A DNA stretch of 36,593 bases from an uncultured bacterium. Lineage in GTDB: Bacteria > Bacillota > Clostridia > Lachnospirales > Lachnospiraceae. The notes below the pieces were generated by a model. That model was not told the origin of the DNA, did no database searches, and was given only the letters and a program-made list of their open reading frames with translations. Shown piece after piece: positions 36,146 to 36,593 of this stretch. Where the stretch lies: positions 1-36,593 of the forward strand of contig CAMWLE010000029.1 in NCBI GenBank assembly GCA_947175015.1, read 5' to 3'. A program made the position numbers and the translations under genes. How positions within the stretch are numbered: the stretch's first letter is position 1; each line of letters opens with the position of its first letter.

Positions 36146-36593
36146 TTGGCTGATAGAGAATATCCGTTAGAGAGAACCAGGAATATCGGAATCATGGCTC
36201 ATATTGATGCTGGTAAGACCACATTGACAGAGCGTATTCTGTATTATACTGGTGTCAACTATAAGATTGGTGATACTCATGAAGGCACTGCTACCATGGA
36301 CTGGATGGAGCAGGAACAGGAGAGAGGTATTACCATCACATCAGCAGCGACAACCTGCCATTGGACGATGGAACAGGAAACGAAGCCAAAGCCCGGCGCG
36401 TTGGAGCATCGAATCAATATTATTGACACTCCTGGCCACGTTGACTTTACGGTGGAAGTAGAGCGTTCCCTTCGTGTATTGGATGGTGCTGTGGGTGTTT
36501 TCTGCGCAAAAGGTGGTGTGGAGCCTCAGTCTGAAAACGTATGGCGTCAGGCTGATACCTACAATGTACCCCGTATGGCGTTCATTAACAAAA
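36146..36593 (+). CDS. fusA: Elongation factor G (3' truncated by the window)
   Basis: The frame starts at TTG 36146, preceded by AAGGAGG at 36131-36137, and encodes [20 protein letters not shown] then [17 protein letters not shown]. The GTPase motifs G1 (AHIDAGKT), G2 (GITITSA), G3 (DTPGH) are present, and the visible end VPRMAFINK is the beginning of G4 (NKxD). About 149 of roughly 690-710 residues are in the window. It catalyses GTP-dependent translocation on the ribosome. TTG is an uncommon but plausible start. Third gene of the rpsL-rpsG-fusA unit. Confidence 0.96.
   Translation, partial: MADREYPLERTRNIGIMAHIDAGKTTLTERILYYTGVNYKIGDTHEGTATMDWMEQEQERGITITSAATTCHWTMEQETKPKPGALEHRINIIDTPGHVDFTVEVERSLRVLDGAVGVFCAKGGVEPQSENVWRQADTYNVPRMAFINK

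Overview
The window looks like a chromosome segment from a medium-GC gut Firmicute, most likely a Lachnospiraceae (Clostridium cluster XIVa) member. The evidence is the gene order rpmG-secE-nusG-rplKA-rplJL-rpoBC followed by rpsL-rpsG-fusA, the ribosomal and RNA polymerase protein sequences, Gram-positive style Shine-Dalgarno sites, and housekeeping relatives typical of that family. The family assignment is inferred by reading, not from a database search.

Layout. (1) 1-7.6 kb is mixed chromosomal genes: the tail of a repeat-bearing protein, a KdpE/KdpD-like two-component pair on the minus strand, a SAM-dependent methyltransferase (minus), a membrane hybrid histidine kinase with two receivers, a small HTH regulator, and an orphan FliD-like protein (minus). 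(2) 7.8-19.9 kb is the transcription/translation block rpmG-secE-nusG, rplK-rplA, an L10 leader with attenuator, rplJ-rplL, then rpoB-rpoC from its own promoter, closed by a terminator. (3) 20.0-23.1 kb is a scar zone. It holds diverged repeats, a 5' fragment of UDP-glucose dehydrogenase, a minus-strand LysM-like fragment, the 3' end of truD, and (after the ATP-grasp gene) the frameshifted tail of an aminoglycoside-phosphotransferase-family gene. (4) 21.5-30.9 kb is an unusual biosynthetic locus: ATP-grasp ligase, ACP, AMP-forming ligase, ACP fused to a BtrH-like domain, second AMP-forming ligase, second free ACP, stand-alone BtrH-like protein, GT32-type glycosyltransferase, third BtrH-like protein. 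(5) 31.0-34.5 kb holds dTDP-4-dehydrorhamnose reductase, a lipoprotein, a membrane protein ending in a J-like domain, and a small ORF. (6) 34.7-36.6 kb is the str operon rpsL-rpsG-fusA, with fusA cut by the window end.

The main discovery candidate is region 4. It combines the parts known from the butirosin side chain (BtrI carrier protein, BtrJ ATP-grasp ligase, BtrH transferase) in expanded form: three carrier proteins, three potential loading enzymes and three BtrH-like transferases. There is no polyketide synthase, NRPS condensation domain, phosphopantetheinyl transferase or transporter in the locus. I infer that small acids or amino acids are activated onto carrier proteins and then transferred to an acceptor, possibly a glycoside made by the GT32 enzyme. 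The product is unknown. The three BtrH-like proteins appear to have three different active-site sets (C/H/D, S/H/D, C/H/Q), which suggests division of labour. The locus lies between rpoC and rpsL, genes that are usually adjacent in Firmicutes, and is bordered by broken genes, consistent with repeated insertion and loss at this site.
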